From contig NC_064672.1 of assembly GCF_023278565.1 (NCBI RefSeq), positions 5,518,001 to 5,582,000 on the forward strand: a stretch of 64,000 nt of DNA. The letters are read 5' to 3'. The stretch is from Colletotrichum lupini. Taxonomy: Eukaryota; Ascomycota; Sordariomycetes; Glomerellales; Glomerellaceae. Position numbers and translations under genes: made by a program. Each line of letters begins with the position of its first letter. The stretch's first letter is position 1. The notes under the pieces are model-generated. The model was not told the origin of the DNA and ran no database searches. It saw only the letters and a program-made list of their open reading frames with translations. Shown here piece after piece: positions 23,201 through 35,655 of this stretch.

Positions 23201-25830
23201 AAGGCTGTTGGCACTTTATCCAACCTCACTTCTGAAAAACCAGCCACACGACATTGACTCGGAAGAAAGTCACTGGATCGCGGTGCCAACTCATCGTGAA
23301 CAGTGAGTGCCAAGAGGGGAGAACTTTTACCACCTGTTTGACATAACTCTCCTGCCACCGTTGTGTCCGCCTTGTCGCAGATGAGGCAGAGTGTCGTGGC
23401 ATCAGTGGGGATGCTGCAGTCATCTGCAAAGACCTGACATGTTCAGGTCACAAGGCCAGCTATCTTGCGGAGGAGTAATTGGAGTGAAGGGATTCCATAC
23501 CTCATACAGAATGCCGATACCGCTGGAACCTGGTCCGGGACTCTTCTCGTCACCCACTGGGACTCATCACGATGAGAGTCTGAAGGGCTTCTTGTCTGCC
23601 ACACTTTGTCACGAAAAGGCTGGAGAAAGGGGGCCGGCGCCTGTCACCATCTTGGCACTCGCACGTCCAACCTCTCATAACAGCACTACCATCATTGCAC
23701 ACTACCATTGGTCTACCTATTGTCGCTGCATATGGACAGATGACAGCCTGGGGTTTACGGCGGATGGAGGGGGCGCACAGATGAGCGCGAAGGGGGCACT
23801 GGAGAGGTCAAAAAGCCATCGGATGTCCGACGTGGAACCGCGTAATACTCTACGTAGGTACTTGAACTCGCAACTTTTCGCAGCCGGCTAGAGAAGATTT
23901 CGGGTTCAGAGCTCCCACATGGAAGAGGACTGCATAGAACAAGGGTGTCCGAGCTTCCTTCGGTTGCGGTGAACGAGCTAAGCACATGGAATGCTAGACA
24001 ACGAGTGCAAAATATTGATGGAGTTCCCACTCTTGGGGTCGTCAAACGACCTTCTTTTCGAGATTAAGCGGCGCGAGAAGGGTCTTCGAGCTTGAACGGC
24101 GAGATGCAAACGGAATGAAAATAGGAGCCGTGATTTCCTCGGCGTGTGGCACGGTGCAATCGTTGAACCTGGCAACCCGTAATTTTCACAGACTGATTGA
24201 CGCCCAGACATCTAACGGAGCTGCCATTTGCACTAGAAGTCTAGTTTGCGACAGGTAAACTCTTTGAAAGTTGCCGTCATTTCTTCCGTCTCCCGCCGGC
24301 GGTCTGACAATCCAGCCGAACAGAAGAACAAACGGCCGCAGGTGCAAAATGATCGCCCAAGAGAGGAAGAGGCTCGCGAAAGAGGGTGGTAGGCATTGGG
24401 ACTGGTATAGAGCCACACGGGGCACCGTCCCAGGTTCTTCGTTTGACTCCATCCAGTCTGCTTCTCATCCGAGCCACACCACCATCGGCTCTTCTCAACT
24501 CAACGTTCGTGTGAAAACTGCCCCATTTCGAATGACAAGGCCAAGAAAGCCATATCGCGCAATTTTCCTCTCGGACCCTTCGTTAAAGTTGGGCGATCAT
24601 CTGTACCAAGGGTTAAAGGCCACCCGAAAGCCAAAGAAACCCAGTGGTGATGGTGGAGCGATGCGACGTTTCCAAACCCCAGACGATGGATCGTCGTGCT
24701 CGGTTCTGAACCCTTAACGATTCATTAGTACCGTCCGTCCCGACACCCGGTGACGCGCCGTATTTCCCAGCCCTCAATTCGTCTCATCCGGCGATGCCAG
24801 GGGCCTGGCGAGGAAAACTGGGCTACAGCCCCTCAGCTCATAGTTGGAGTTCTTATGGGTGTTCTGGAAGTGGCAGCTTAGCGTCTCCCGATCTTTCTGG
24901 GATCTAACTCCAGAGGCCACAATCGTGAAGCTGTCATACAAGGATACTGCAGTCGACGTGTCAAAGGTGGTGCACTAGCGCCTTGGGTCTCCTGAGTTTA
25001 AACGTCGATGATCCCAGCTCTGAGCCCATATTAACGCCCAGTTTTATACCTCTAGACCCCAACCACACAGACGCCGCAATGCCTCATTTGCCTCAAAATT
25101 GGACCTCGTTTCACCCCGTCCCTTCAGCTCCTACACACTTGGGTTGATGTGATCCCACCATTTTCAGTCTGATTTTGACGTCACCCGTCCGGGATCTCGG
25201 CTTCAACTTCCCCCCATATCCCTCGCTCTCGCCGGGGCACATCAGCAAGCCTTACCCGGCCGCGAGATTCGCGTGCATGAGATCGGCTCTGGGGTTATCC
25301 ATGACTTCCGCCCTCCGCACTGCCCGGTGTGCCGACCACTCACGTCCGTGGGATCGGTGACCCCCGCGAGCTAGAGGCAGGCAGAGCACTCTGGAAGCAC
25401 TTTGGGAGGACAATGGAGGCTCAACGGTCCCTTGTCGAACCTCCCCATCCCACCATTGCCCATTTCGCAATCCAATGTCCCCGCGGTCCTTGTCGAAACT
25501 AAGTCGGTGGCTGATCAGACGAAGGAAATCAAGGCCTAACTAAGCGAAAAATGCGGTGACGTCGAGGTAAAGAGAGGGCTGGTTGGGCATCCATTTGAGT
25601 TTGAGAGCAGAGGTATATTATGCCTTCGGACACCTTCGGAACACGGGTTCATGGTGCTCTTCAAACATCAAGCCCACTTGAAGACTAGACGACAAGACTC
25701 AAGCTTACTCGAGAGTCAAAACTCTCTCAAGAACGCTTTCACTACGGCGGACTTAACTATTCAAGTCCCCCCCGGCTCTATAATACTTCCTTCCTCGTCT
25801 CTGCGCTTGACACGCGACTTCGATCAAATC
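20267..25830. other. 5.5-kb interval without a recognisable gene
   Basis: Base composition is balanced, with no RIP-type AT bias and no long-frame family match. Frames of 140-170 codons (for example 23391-23891 and 24271-24717) show no domain or codon pattern I recognise. The interval holds the pectate lyase promoter on its left edge, a nested hairpin at about 21000-21075, and the aquaporin promoter on its right edge (tata at 25779, about 50 bp before the ATG). Confidence 0.5.
21000..21075. repeat. Nested hairpin flanked by direct repeats
   Basis: The outer arms ttcggttcat (21009-21018) and atgaaccgaa (21066-21075) pair perfectly. An inner stem pairs cgttcttaat (21019-21028) with attaagacg (21035-21043), leaving one bulge and a 6-base loop. 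The 9-mer tatctagcg occurs at 21000-21008 and again at 21051-21059. No adjacent gene explains it. Confidence 0.5.
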
Positions 25831-27405
25831 ATGTCAGCCCAGCAGACAGGAACACTCAAGGCACCTGAGGGTGAACCCTCTCCAGTATCACCAGCAACAG
25901 CAGTCGATCCAAACTCCTTCTCTGACGACGAGAACCCAATCCAATCACCAAGATTTGTACCATCACACTCCCAACAACCTTCAAGAGGGGGCTCACGTTC
26001 AGTCCCTCTCCGTCGCACAAACACCCAGACACGGCAGAGGGAATCAGTAGACGACCCCTTGCCCACTGGTGTCTCTACAAAGTCCACCCGTCCACTGAAG
26101 GACAGCGCCCGTTTCGGGGACTACGACGACGATTCGGAAACGGATCGTTATTGGGGAACCAACGACCGTCATCCAGACTACAGCGGAGGTCGTGCACCTC
26201 GAACGCGCCCTCCCCGCGCGCACCTGAACCGTCCTCAACCGTACTTAAACTACGACCCCCAGACGGAAACCAAAGATTATTACGAGGAGACTCGCTCCTA
26301 CGAGCCCGGTGACTACGGCGGCAGACCGCCCTCTCGCAGGATGTACGATGAGGAGATGGCGGGATACCCGCGCAGCGGTGTCGCTGTTCGCAGCACCAAC
26401 GGCGAACAGGCTCGCATTGACTGGCACAACCTGTCCAGGGAAGAGAAGGCCCAGGTTATGCGTCTGCCTCTCACCCAGTGGATGAACTCGGACTTGAAGA
26501 ACCACTTTGTCGCAAGCCTCGGCGAGCTTGTCGGCACTACCATGTTCTTGTTCTTCGCCTTCGCTGGCACAGAGGTTGCCAATATCAAGTCCGCTTCCAA
26601 CAACTCCAGCAACCCTTCAGACAGCAACTCTACTACCGGAGCTTCCACGGGATTCAACACCGGCACTCTGCTCTATATCTCCATTATCTTCGGCTTTTCT
26701 CTCATGGTCAACGTCTGGGTCTTCTTCCGTATCAGTGGCGGCTTGTTCAACCCAGCTGTCACGCTCGGCATGCTCCTCGTCAAGGCTATCCCCGCATCCC
26801 GTGCTGCTTGCTTGTTCGTCGCTCAGATTTTGGGCGGCATGCTTGCATCAGTCATTGTCCGCTTTCTGTTCCCCGAGAACTTCAACGTTCGTACGACACT
26901 AGGCGGTGGTGCTTCACTGGTCCAGGGTGTTTTCATCGAAGCCATCTTGACGGCGGAGCTGGTTTTCACTATCTTTATGCTCGCCAAGGAGAAGCACAGA
27001 GCCACCTTCATTGCTCCTGTCGGTATTGGCCTGACGCTCTTCATCGCCGAATTGGTTGGTGTTCAGTTCACGGGTGGTTCGCTCAACCCGGCACGAAGCT
27101 TTGGACCCTGCGTCATCACGGCAACCTTCGACCCTGAACACTGGATTTACTGTAAGTTTTTTTTTTTTTGTATTTTTGACTTCTTCTCCCTCATGACTAG
27201 TGGAAAGCTAATCTTGGTTGTCTCAGGGGTCGGGCCTTTCCTTGGCACAATCATTGCTGTCGTCTTCTACAAGTTCATCAAGACCTTGGAGTATGAGATG
27301 GCCAACCCCGGTGCAGACGGTGACCCTGAGAATGATCCTACTCAGAACCCCGCAAAGCTGGCAGAATTACGCATGTCTCGCACAAAGTCTGCCAAGCAAG
27401 GTTGA
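25831..27405 (+). CDS. Aquaporin with long cytosolic N-terminus, about 499 residues
   Basis: Exons are 25831-27151 and 27227-27405. The 75-bp intron has a run of about 13 T near its 5' end and is a multiple of three without stops, so it could be read through. The first 215 or so residues are hydrophilic, Arg/Ser/Pro/Tyr-rich and disordered. The six-helix MIP core follows, starting at LGELVGTTMFLFFAF. NPA boxes are FNPAV near residue 307 and LNPARSFGP near residue 419. Serine rather than aspartate after the second NPAR points to the water-channel rather than the glycerol-facilitator type. It should sit in the plasma or an internal membrane. The first ATG of the longer frame (25651) would add 60 residues; the ATG at 25831 fits better with the homologue-like MSAQ start. 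Confidence 0.92.
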   Translation: MSAQQTGTLKAPEGEPSPVSPATAVDPNSFSDDENPIQSPRFVPSHSQQPSRGGSRSVPLRRTNTQTRQRESVDDPLPTGVSTKSTRPLKDSARFGDYDDDSETDRYWGTNDRHPDYSGGRAPRTRPPRAHLNRPQPYLNYDPQTETKDYYEETRSYEPGDYGGRPPSRRMYDEEMAGYPRSGVAVRSTNGEQARIDWHNLSREEKAQVMRLPLTQWMNSDLKNHFVASLGELVGTTMFLFFAFAGTEVANIKSASNNSSNPSDSNSTTGASTGFNTGTLLYISIIFGFSLMVNVWVFFRISGGLFNPAVTLGMLLVKAIPASRAACLFVAQILGGMLASVIVRFLFPENFNVRTTLGGGASLVQGVFIEAILTAELVFTIFMLAKEKHRATFIAPVGIGLTLFIAELVGVQFTGGSLNPARSFGPCVITATFDPEHWIYCKFFFFCIFDFFSLMTSGKLILVVSGVGPFLGTIIAVVFYKFIKTLEYEMANPGADGDPENDPTQNPAKLAELRMSRTKSAKQG

Positions 27406-27715
27406 AGCCAGACAATTAACGACAAAGAAACACGACAGAACCGGCACGATAATGAGGGAGAATTCGATGTGGATAATGATGATTTCTGATAATGATTTGC
27501 AACGTGTCGCCGGGAACTACTATCTCCTGGCAAAATGACGAGAACGTATTTTCTCATGATGAGAAACCAGAGTAAGGGGTGGTGCTTGACAGCTAAGACT
27601 CACTTCGTGCTGGGAAATGAACATAGATCTGGGTTTTCTCAAGAAACTACTTTTACGAAACAGTATGCTTTGGTTTCATAGCCTCGCAAATATATAGATT
27701 GCTATTGAATGTGGC
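27406..27715. other. Intergenic, convergent 3' regions
   Basis: This is 310 bp between the stop codons of the aquaporin and the HPP protein. No gene is seen. Confidence 0.5.
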
Positions 27716-28854
27716 TCATAACCGATTACTCAATTCTTCTAAGAACAACTTTTCCTCGGGTGTGATGAACATGTGTTCTGGCACAAGCACTTCACCAGGC
27801 CTCATAATCAGTACCGCATCTTCCCTCACTGTAGAATCACTCCTACTCCGCCCATCAGCCTCATCAGGTTTTGGTTCCTCTTTGCTTTCCACATCGCCCA
27901 CATGACGCCTCCAAGGCACGCGGTGTAGCCGAACATCCTCGGGCGACCACCAATACTGTGGGAAGCGCCGCTGGATATTATTAATGAGTAATGCGACGAC
28001 CAGCATCAAGGCACAGCCGAGGAGCACAATAGGCACCAAGAACCATCCCAAGTGTACGACACCGTCATCGACGACGGCGAGCAGTGCCGTCGCGCCAGCA
28101 GGGGGGTGAACCGTCTTCGTAAGCGCCATAACGGTCGTCGCCAAGGCGCACGACAAGGCTCCTCCCAGCCAGCGAATGGAATCAAAGTGCGGGCTCAGCT
28201 GGAACAGCTTGCAGATCGCTACCCCTACGATGGCGGAGAGGAGTTGACCGAGGACTGAGTTACGGGGCTGAGAGAGGGGCGATTCGATCGAGTAGAACTC
28301 TAAAACGGCGGCTGCGCCCTGTATCGGGAAGGGAGAACGAGTCAGCCAGTCTGTTACGTTACTGAGCGTCACTTCTTGGCCGGTGAGGTGCCGGTGTGCT
28401 GGTGTGGCAGTGGTCGGTCGGTGTCGTCACCCGAGAGGTTTATGAAACGGGATGAGGGAGTTGAGGTCCGAGCCTCTATTACCCATCACCCCCTGACGGT
28501 GCTGCTCCGTAATCATGCTCGGTGTGTGGAAGGTGGGGATACATGCAATGTGCGCAGATTTCGAGATGAAAGGGGGGATATACTTACAAAACTGCCCACA
28601 ATAATGGGCGCACCATGGTCTCTGAAGGACGGTATCTGGCGGGAGACGATGGAGACTACGGCGACGCCGCAAAAGACGCCAATACAGGCCCAGAAGATCG
28701 AAACGAGATTGCCAACATTCTGTGGCTTCGACTTGCGGTAGCCAAAACAGTGAGAGATAGGGTATGGGAGATATTTCCAAGGAGGTGGCGGAACAAAGGG
28801 ATTGAGGAATCGATCAATGTCGAAGTCCCAATTCCTTGGGTTGCAGCGCAACAT
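27716..28854 (-). CDS. HPP-family integral membrane protein, about 289 residues
   Basis: Exons are 28854-28588 and 28318-27716, with an unusually long 269-bp intron for this window. The frame joins as GSF-GAAAVLEFYSIESPLSQPRNSVLGQ, the characteristic HPP-domain block. KTVHPPAGATALLA, which gives the family its name, follows. Four hydrophobic segments are visible (residues 50-68, 110-125, 135-155 and 180-200 or so). A hydrophilic, charged C-terminal tail of about 80 residues ends it. The N-terminal NWDFDIDRFLNPFVPPPPW fits fungal members. Plant and cyanobacterial relatives are linked to nitrite transport across membranes; the fungal role is not established, so function is inference. Start choice rests on the ATG that opens the first exon. 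Confidence 0.88.
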
Positions 28855-31056
28855 CGGGTATTATGTGATCGTCGTTGCGCCAAGTCCGGGGTAGGACTGG
28901 ATTGTATGGGGATGCGGAGCCACTATGCCAGGGGACAGAACATGAGTTGCCCTTTCAGAAGCATGCAGAGTCGGAGGGCTATTATTTTCTGCTTCTTTTC
29001 AGCAACCTTTCTTTCGTTCATTTGACAACTTGAACTTGAATGTACTTACGTATTCTTCGGCAATAGTTGTCGATGAGAATGCTAACTTCCGTTTGAAATG
29101 ACAGCACAAGCCACGCACAGGCAGTGGTGGTATCGTGCAAAAAAAAAAAAAAACGTTACACAGCAGCGTGGTGAGAACAGACTGGACCAAACAAGGGACG
29201 AGTTGACAAGTGACAGCAACACGGCCCATTCACATTTCATCCAATTCGATCCCATCCCAAACCAGACACGGGATCTGGGGATCTTGCATCAGCTTTAACG
29301 GCCATTAGTGCCGCGGAGATTCAGCATCTACAACGACCGGCTGACTGTTCGCTTTGGTGTTGACTGGGGAGGCCCCACGTCATATTTAGTAACAGAAACT
29401 CCCAAAGAGGCTTAGATGCCGGGCCAGGCGGGCTGCCACCGGGCATATGTGGACCAAAAACGGCTTTTCAACGAGCTTGAGAGCTGGTGAAGCAGTGTTA
29501 AAAGCAAACTATTATCTAACAGATGGCAAGTCGCCCATAGGGTGACTGTCTTGGTCCATCCAGGTGAGCAGCCGTGCCGTCCTGGCGCGCTTTGCCCAGG
29601 TAGGCTCGGTAATGTCGCGGTATTCGGGAACAACGTTGTTCGGTGCGCAGGATTAGCGATTGTGACTCCCCTTTGCCGCTGTCAAAGCTGTCAAATCTCC
29701 GGAATCCCGGGACGGGTTACTACTGTCTCAGAGCTCCAGTCCAGAGGAGCTGACCACGTGGTACGCAGGAAGATGAGATTTGAGTCTCGCACTCAGTGAG
29801 ATTTCTCCTGGGAGCTAAACTATGGGTGTGGGTCCAAGCCTGTCGCTCGCCGTTTGCAAGCCATGAACGCTATGGCGTGCTTCATATGTTCCCAGTTCTA
29901 ACATTACTCTCGCTCATTATAAACCACAGAGGTGGGATGCCGACGTTACTAGATCTGGCCGCCTTGTCTTTTGATACCGGTACTCAAATACTGCTGTAGT
30001 CGCACATTGCGGGGTTGCTTTCAACAATGACTCTCTCACTTCTCTTCCCACATCGCCCAAGACGGCCCCAGCCGTTCTGCTGGAGCCGGCAGCTCCCAAA
30101 CCTTATAGGGATCGAAATGACGTCCCGTCGCTAAGAAGCTTCGTGGCGTACAGGACAATATCACCACTTGTAACACGGTACACCCCTGTGGAGGTTGCAC
30201 TGAAGCCGTTGGCATTTCAAGGAGACGCCACAACATTTCGCAACAACCAGGATTGTGCCTCCAAGAGATATCAGTCCAGGAATTGTTTGCTTCTTCCCTC
30301 GTTATCGCGGTTACAATTACAACCACCCGGTGATACTGACGCCGATATTCATGTTCGCACGAGGGCCCTGCAGCCTGGCAACAATAACCGATTTGCGAGT
30401 GATCGGCCAAGTCGAAAGCGAGGTCCAAGCACAGCTAGTCACCTGATGTTTATCCTGGAGACGTTGGTGGCCCTGCTACACCCCGTCGATTCTCTGCCCG
30501 CGATCGATGGACGCAAAAGTTGGCAAACTCTCAACGAGTGCTCGCGGCAAAGTCGGTTGCAACCTGGATTCCGGAGTGAAGTTACATTCATAGTAGTTTC
30601 AGGACATTCCCATGCTCTGCGAATCTAGTTGATGCGGTGAACCTTGTGACAGCGAGTCACTCGCCAACTGTCGTTGCGATTGTGAAACCGTTCAAATGCG
30701 TTTTCACATCTATTTTCAGATTTGATGCTATAGAGCTTCATGATGACAAATTAAGATACCCCGTGGTCGAGGACCTCGCGCGGACGCAAAGGTGAGTCTT
30801 CTCGGCGACTATATAGAGGGTGTCACTTGGCAATCGAAAGTGGAAAGCGATCACATGGGAGTTTATTGCGTGTTATGTTCCATCTGATTGAGCTCTAATC
30901 TCAGGAACATATTGATTTTGTTCATTCATGGTAATTAAATTCAACTCCCTCTCGCATTGGGAATATGTTAACCCGAAAGTTGGAAAGGCTGATGTTCTGG
31001 AATTGATGATATACCATTATAAACCAGGGCTAACATTTCCAACAAAACTACATGTA
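28855..31056. other. Intergenic, no gene seen
   Basis: About 2.2 kb lie between the HPP gene start and the Fot1-type transposon. There is an A14 run near 29139-29152. The frame at 30143-30628 (161 codons) has no recognisable pattern. Confidence 0.5.
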
Positions 31057-32925
31057 AGTCGACCCACCCCCTTTTGGCCACCCCCCCCTTTTGGCCACCC
31101 CATTTCTCCATCCCAGCCACCGCATTAAAACCCTACCCACGATTTTCAAGCCACTATAATAATTACAAAAATCGTCTAAATGCAATTCTTTTTTGCATAC
31201 TTATTTATTAATATATAATAGTCTCGTATACCGAAAATGAAGTTATTCGGGCTCTTAAGGCTATTAGAAGAGGTCTTTTAGTTAATCGGGCCTTGATTAA
31301 GTTCGGAGTTCTAAGGTTAACTCTTCGTAACCGTAAGAGAGGCTACTAGACGAGGGTAATAATATTCATAGACCTCTAGAGGCTTCCTTTATAGTAAGAA
31401 GACTAACTAGCTTAGTAAGTTCGTATTTAGTATAATCTAGGCGTTATACTAACTTACGAATAGCTTATAGAATTCGCTAAGCGAGTTCTAAGATCCTAGG
31501 GGGATATAAATCTTTTTAAAAAGAGATAGATAGACGCTTTCTTAAGGAGGAACTTATTAATTAAGGTCTAGAGAAGTCGTACTATCGATTTAAGGCGTCT
31601 AAATAGGGCTATTACTAATATAATTAAGTTATAGTTTAGATTACTTAATATACTAAAGATTAGCGATATTAAATAGGCTAATAAGTATAATATAAATAAG
31701 ATTAGTATCCTAGAGGGTAAGGGATTTAATAGCCTAGTTTTAGGTAAGGTAGAGACTATAATAATACGAAAAAAAGAGCTTAGTTCGCGTACTTAGGTAT
31801 TTATTATTAAGTATATTTTTACTAATAGTCGAGCTATTAAATTACTAATTATATATAAGGGAAAGTTAGTATAGTAGTAGTGGTTTTAACTTAAACTTAA
31901 CCCTTATACTAGTTAGGAGTTTATAGTAATAGATAATAGCTAGACGACTAATAAGACTGCCCTTAAGTAGTTAAAAATAGTGTTCTTATTATAGACTAAG
32001 ACCCCCCCCTTAGGGGGCTTAGCATACTTAATAAGCCTCGACTATTAGTTCTAGATAGCTATAGGAGTTATACAACGATAGAATTTATATAGGAATACTA
32101 TAAAAATAACGTCTACTTACTATTCTTATTACTATACACTTCTGATATCCTCTAGCTGTTAGATATAGCTATTTTTAAACCTATTAAGTCTAAGTATAAG
32201 AAGGAGCTTAGTAAGGAGGACATAGTAAATAATTTTACTATCGTTAGAAAGCGGTACTTCTTAAGCTGCTATTAAAAAGCTCGTTTAGCTAGTCTAACGT
32301 CGTTAAATATACGAAGTAAGTAAAAAGTAACTAGACTATATCCCCCTAATATGGCCAGACTACTTATTAATCTAATAGTCCTACCTAACCTAGTTATACT
32401 AACTAAAAAGACCGTAGATACTGGGTAAGTAACTAGTAATACTAAAAAAGCTATTAACTAGGTATTAGCGGCGTCTATTATTAACTAGTTAATACCTAAA
32501 AAGGCTAGCGAGCTCTGCGATTAGTTAAAGTTATTTATAGAGCTTAGTCTAGGCTATAATACTTAATAACTACTATTTAGAAAAGTAAAAAAGGTATTTA
32601 GTAAGTAGGCCTACTATCTAATAGCATCTTAGTACTATATTCGAGTTCTAAAAGCTAAAGTTAACTAATTAAGGCCGCGGAAAAAGAAGAGTATACTAAT
32701 AGACCTAAATACTAAGTTCGCGAATATCTAGGATATATAGAGAGCTTAGGAGGACTCTAGCGACCGTCTAGTTAGTCCTAGTCGACTCGCAGGGGTCGAA
32801 TTACCTAGGGAGAATAATAACTATATTATTGTGGTAGTAAAAGATAGTTAATTAATTAAGTGTAGTTAGTGGCGATGTTTTGATACTATGTTTTGATAGG
32901 GTGGCCAAAAGGGGGTGGGTCGACT
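31057..32925 (+). mobile_element. Fot1/pogo-type (Tc1-mariner superfamily) DNA transposon, RIP-mutated
   Basis: This is a 1869-bp element with perfect 27-bp terminal inverted repeats (AGTCGACCCACCCCCTTTTG then GCCACCC) at 31057-31083 and 32899-32925. It is flanked by TA on both sides (31055-31056 and 32926-32927), the usual target of the superfamily. A second copy of the CCCCCTTTTGGCCACCCC motif follows the left repeat. The GC-rich ends stand out from an AT-rich, stop-filled interior. On the plus strand near 32041-32120, a frame read past stops gives LLVLDSYRSYTTIEFI then EYYKNNVYLLFL, which matches the second-aspartate region of Fot1-like DDE transposases. The element is dead for lack of an open frame, although its ends look intact. 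Confidence 0.9.
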
Positions 32926-34402
32926 TACTATCTTGGTAACGCAATCCTGGTACTTTGTGCTACTGCAACTCGAAGTAAGGTATAACAACACGAAATCACG
33001 AGCAAGGCGCAAATTCAGAGTACTTCAAGCAGGTATTTCTTCGAATGCCCATGATTGACTGAGATATGAGGGGCTTGATTTATGAAGCAGCGATTTCTGC
33101 TTACATTTTGGGTGCGATTCTAGGCGACCAAGATAAGTCGTTCACCCCTTATAAAATAACGTCAATGGAATGATTTTCCAGATTTCAAGACCGATCTAGC
33201 TCACCGAAGCACCAGTTTTTTCTAAGGTTTCACAGCCAACAGTCGTCTGAAGGGGCATCTGAGGAGGTAGTCCTCAGCAGCACTGCACTCAGTTGCCATG
33301 AAGAGGATCGACTTTGTGATGATATGATTGTACCATTGGTACATTCACCCGTCCACCTGGAGTCCCCCATCGAGACTATTTAAAGTATGTTGGCTGATAT
33401 CAACGTAGCCCGGTATTAGCATTGCCACTGTCTTTCTTAATACACATGTGTTGATCTCAATTTACAGAGAGTCAAGGGCTTGATAACACGACAGTAAACT
33501 CAATCCTATGTACATGTAGGTATGTCGTCCTTTCTTGCTTCTGATTGAACAGTCCCAATTCTCGGTGCCTTCATTCAAGGCAAGACCTGGAGGAGAAACA
33601 AGCCATTGAACGATTCGACGGCAACATACCTTCATTTCAATCATCGGATGTATAAGGAATCCTTATGGCTACTTTCTGTATTTGAGTACCTTAGTCGACC
33701 TTCGCTGTGAGGTTGTATGAAAAAGACTGGGTCCATGTCATCTGCTTGCAGATTCGGCTGGGAGAAATCTCCTGCGTAGGAGCAAGCATTGGCAGGTCGT
33801 TGTGATGTCTGAAAAGCCATATTGACGACGCTTCGATGTATAGTGCGGCACTACCCTTCCGTGCAACTACTGCGCAGCTATCACGACACCTCAGTTACTT
33901 ATGAGTTAGCACTAGGTAGTCGCATTTCATACCTAGAAGAAATTGCTAGATTAAGTCTCAAAAAGCTTTTCGAATGTATTTTACAGTAGTAAGCTGTAGG
34001 TCTCAGCCCCTCTGGGGAGCTTTTGCCCCGGAATGCAGCGGCCAGACGCCAGCCCGGATGCGCCAACACGGACATCAGCGCGTCATCAAGCAGCCCTATG
34101 CGGCTGCGATCACCGATGAGACAGTGACATGATGGTGATTCATGGTGCTCAAACCACTTTCCCATATAAGCAATCAGAAGCAAGAGAGGCCCAAGAGTTT
34201 TATCCAGTGACAGACGGATGAAATCATTCGATTCTGACGGGCGCCAATGATTTGCAAGCGAACTCCGACCGGTGTGGTGATGCGAAATTGGTTTTTAGTA
34301 TCATCTCGCCCCAAGGTCTTGCTTGTTGGGTCTCAAACTTACTCGCCTTCTGTCAACTCTCGGGACTACAAATCAACAAGAGCTCTCAGAGTCCCTGCAA
34401 TC
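32926..34402. other. Intergenic, promoter of the SDR gene at right edge
   Basis: This is about 1.5 kb of balanced composition between the transposon and the dehydrogenase start. No gene is seen. Confidence 0.5.
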
Positions 34403-35557
34403 ATGGACACCATCAAGGTTAGTACTCATTAGATCGACCCTGTTTATTGAACTACCTCAGGATTAACAAGATCGTCAGAACACTATCGCCGAGAACTTCG
34501 GTGGAGCAGCCTCAAAGCTGGGAACTCACCAATTCAGCTTGGATGAATGTCCCGACCAGTCAGGCAAGGTAGCCGTCGTCACCGGCGGCAGCGAAGGCAT
34601 CGGCTATGGGGTCACGTACACTCTCCTCAAGCACAACATCTCTAAGATTTACATCCTCTCCGTCTCCAAGGACGTTGTTGACGGCGCCAAGGATGCCATC
34701 GCGAAAGACCTTGGTGCCGACAAGGCCGAGCGCACGAAATGGTTTCAGTGCGACATGGGTGACTGGAAGCGCGTCAAGGAGGTAGCCGAGAAGATCAAGA
34801 ACGATACAGATCGTCTTGATATCTTGGTGAATAATGCCGCGAGGGGTATCATGACCTACCAGCTCACTGACTACGGCGTCGACCGTCACATGGCCGTAAA
34901 TCACATGGGACATGTCATTCTTACGTCGCATTTATTGCCTCTCATCAAGCAGACGGCGGAGAAGGGTGACGTTGTGAGAATTGCGAACCAAGCTAGCAAT
35001 GCGCATCAGGCTACCCCCAGCGACTGCAAGTTTGAGAGCCTGGAGGAGCTGAATACCGACCTGGGTCCCAACGGTCAGTATGGTCGGAGTAAGCTTGCAG
35101 GTATTCTGTACGCGAGGTACTTCAACCGAAAAGTGACGCAGAATGGGCATCCGAACGTTTTGATGAACGCAACTCATCCTGGGTTTGTGAGCACCAAGAT
35201 GAGCAAGGAGGAGATTTTCGAGCCGTGAGTTACAATCTAAATGGTCACATAACCCAAAGCTTCGTATTGACGTAATGTAGGTACCCTCTTGGAGGCTACG
35301 CTATGGCGGTTGGAATGGAGCCTTTCAAGAAGTCACAATGGGAGGGTGCCGTGTCGATGGTATATGCGGCGGCCGCCACGAAGGAATCCGGCCAATACAT
35401 ATGCCCTCCAGCGATTCCTGAGCCGGGCAGTAAGCTTGCTCAGGACGACGCTCTGGCTGATCAACTGATGGAGTTGACCCGTCAAATCATCACTGAGAAG
35501 ACTAAGACGTCCTCGGTGGATAAGGGATGTCCCATGGATGACTTGGTTCTACACTAA
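34403..35557 (+). CDS. Short-chain dehydrogenase/reductase (SDR), about 345 residues
   Basis: Exons are 34403-34417 (15 bp only), 34479-35224 and 35281-35557. The tiny first exon encodes MDTIK. I chose its acceptor at 34478 because it joins to NTIAENFGG without stops, as related fungal SDRs begin. The Rossmann dinucleotide loop TGGSEGIG is near residues 40-47, NNAARG follows, and the catalytic pair YGRSK gives Tyr near 206 and Lys near 210. The serine partner probably lies in NQASNAHQ. The overall pattern is closest to WW-oxidoreductase/retinol-dehydrogenase-like fungal SDRs that reduce or oxidise alcohols and ketones with NAD(P). The substrate is unknown. No membrane anchor is evident. Confidence 0.9.
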
Positions 35558-35655
35558 GTTCTAACTCGTATCGCTTCAGATACTGAGATCGCCCTCTAAT
35601 GGTTAGATGTGAAGGGGAATAATTATTAATCTAATTATTGAAAATATAGCGCCCG

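Noticed and set aside
23391..23891. 166-codon open frame as a gene
   Set aside because: Residue use looks random, with no signal peptide, domain or splice context. The other strand is similarly open in parts.
24271..24717. 148-codon open frame as a gene
   Set aside because: A basic, low-pattern sequence with overlapping antisense frames. No family is recognised.
25651..25830. Aquaporin start at the upstream ATG (25651)
   Set aside because: The added 60 residues look like translated leader sequence. A TATA-like box lies between the two ATGs and the start at 25831 suits the family better.
30143..30628. 161-codon open frame as a gene
   Set aside because: No recognisable domain or start context, and a long antisense frame covers the same bases.
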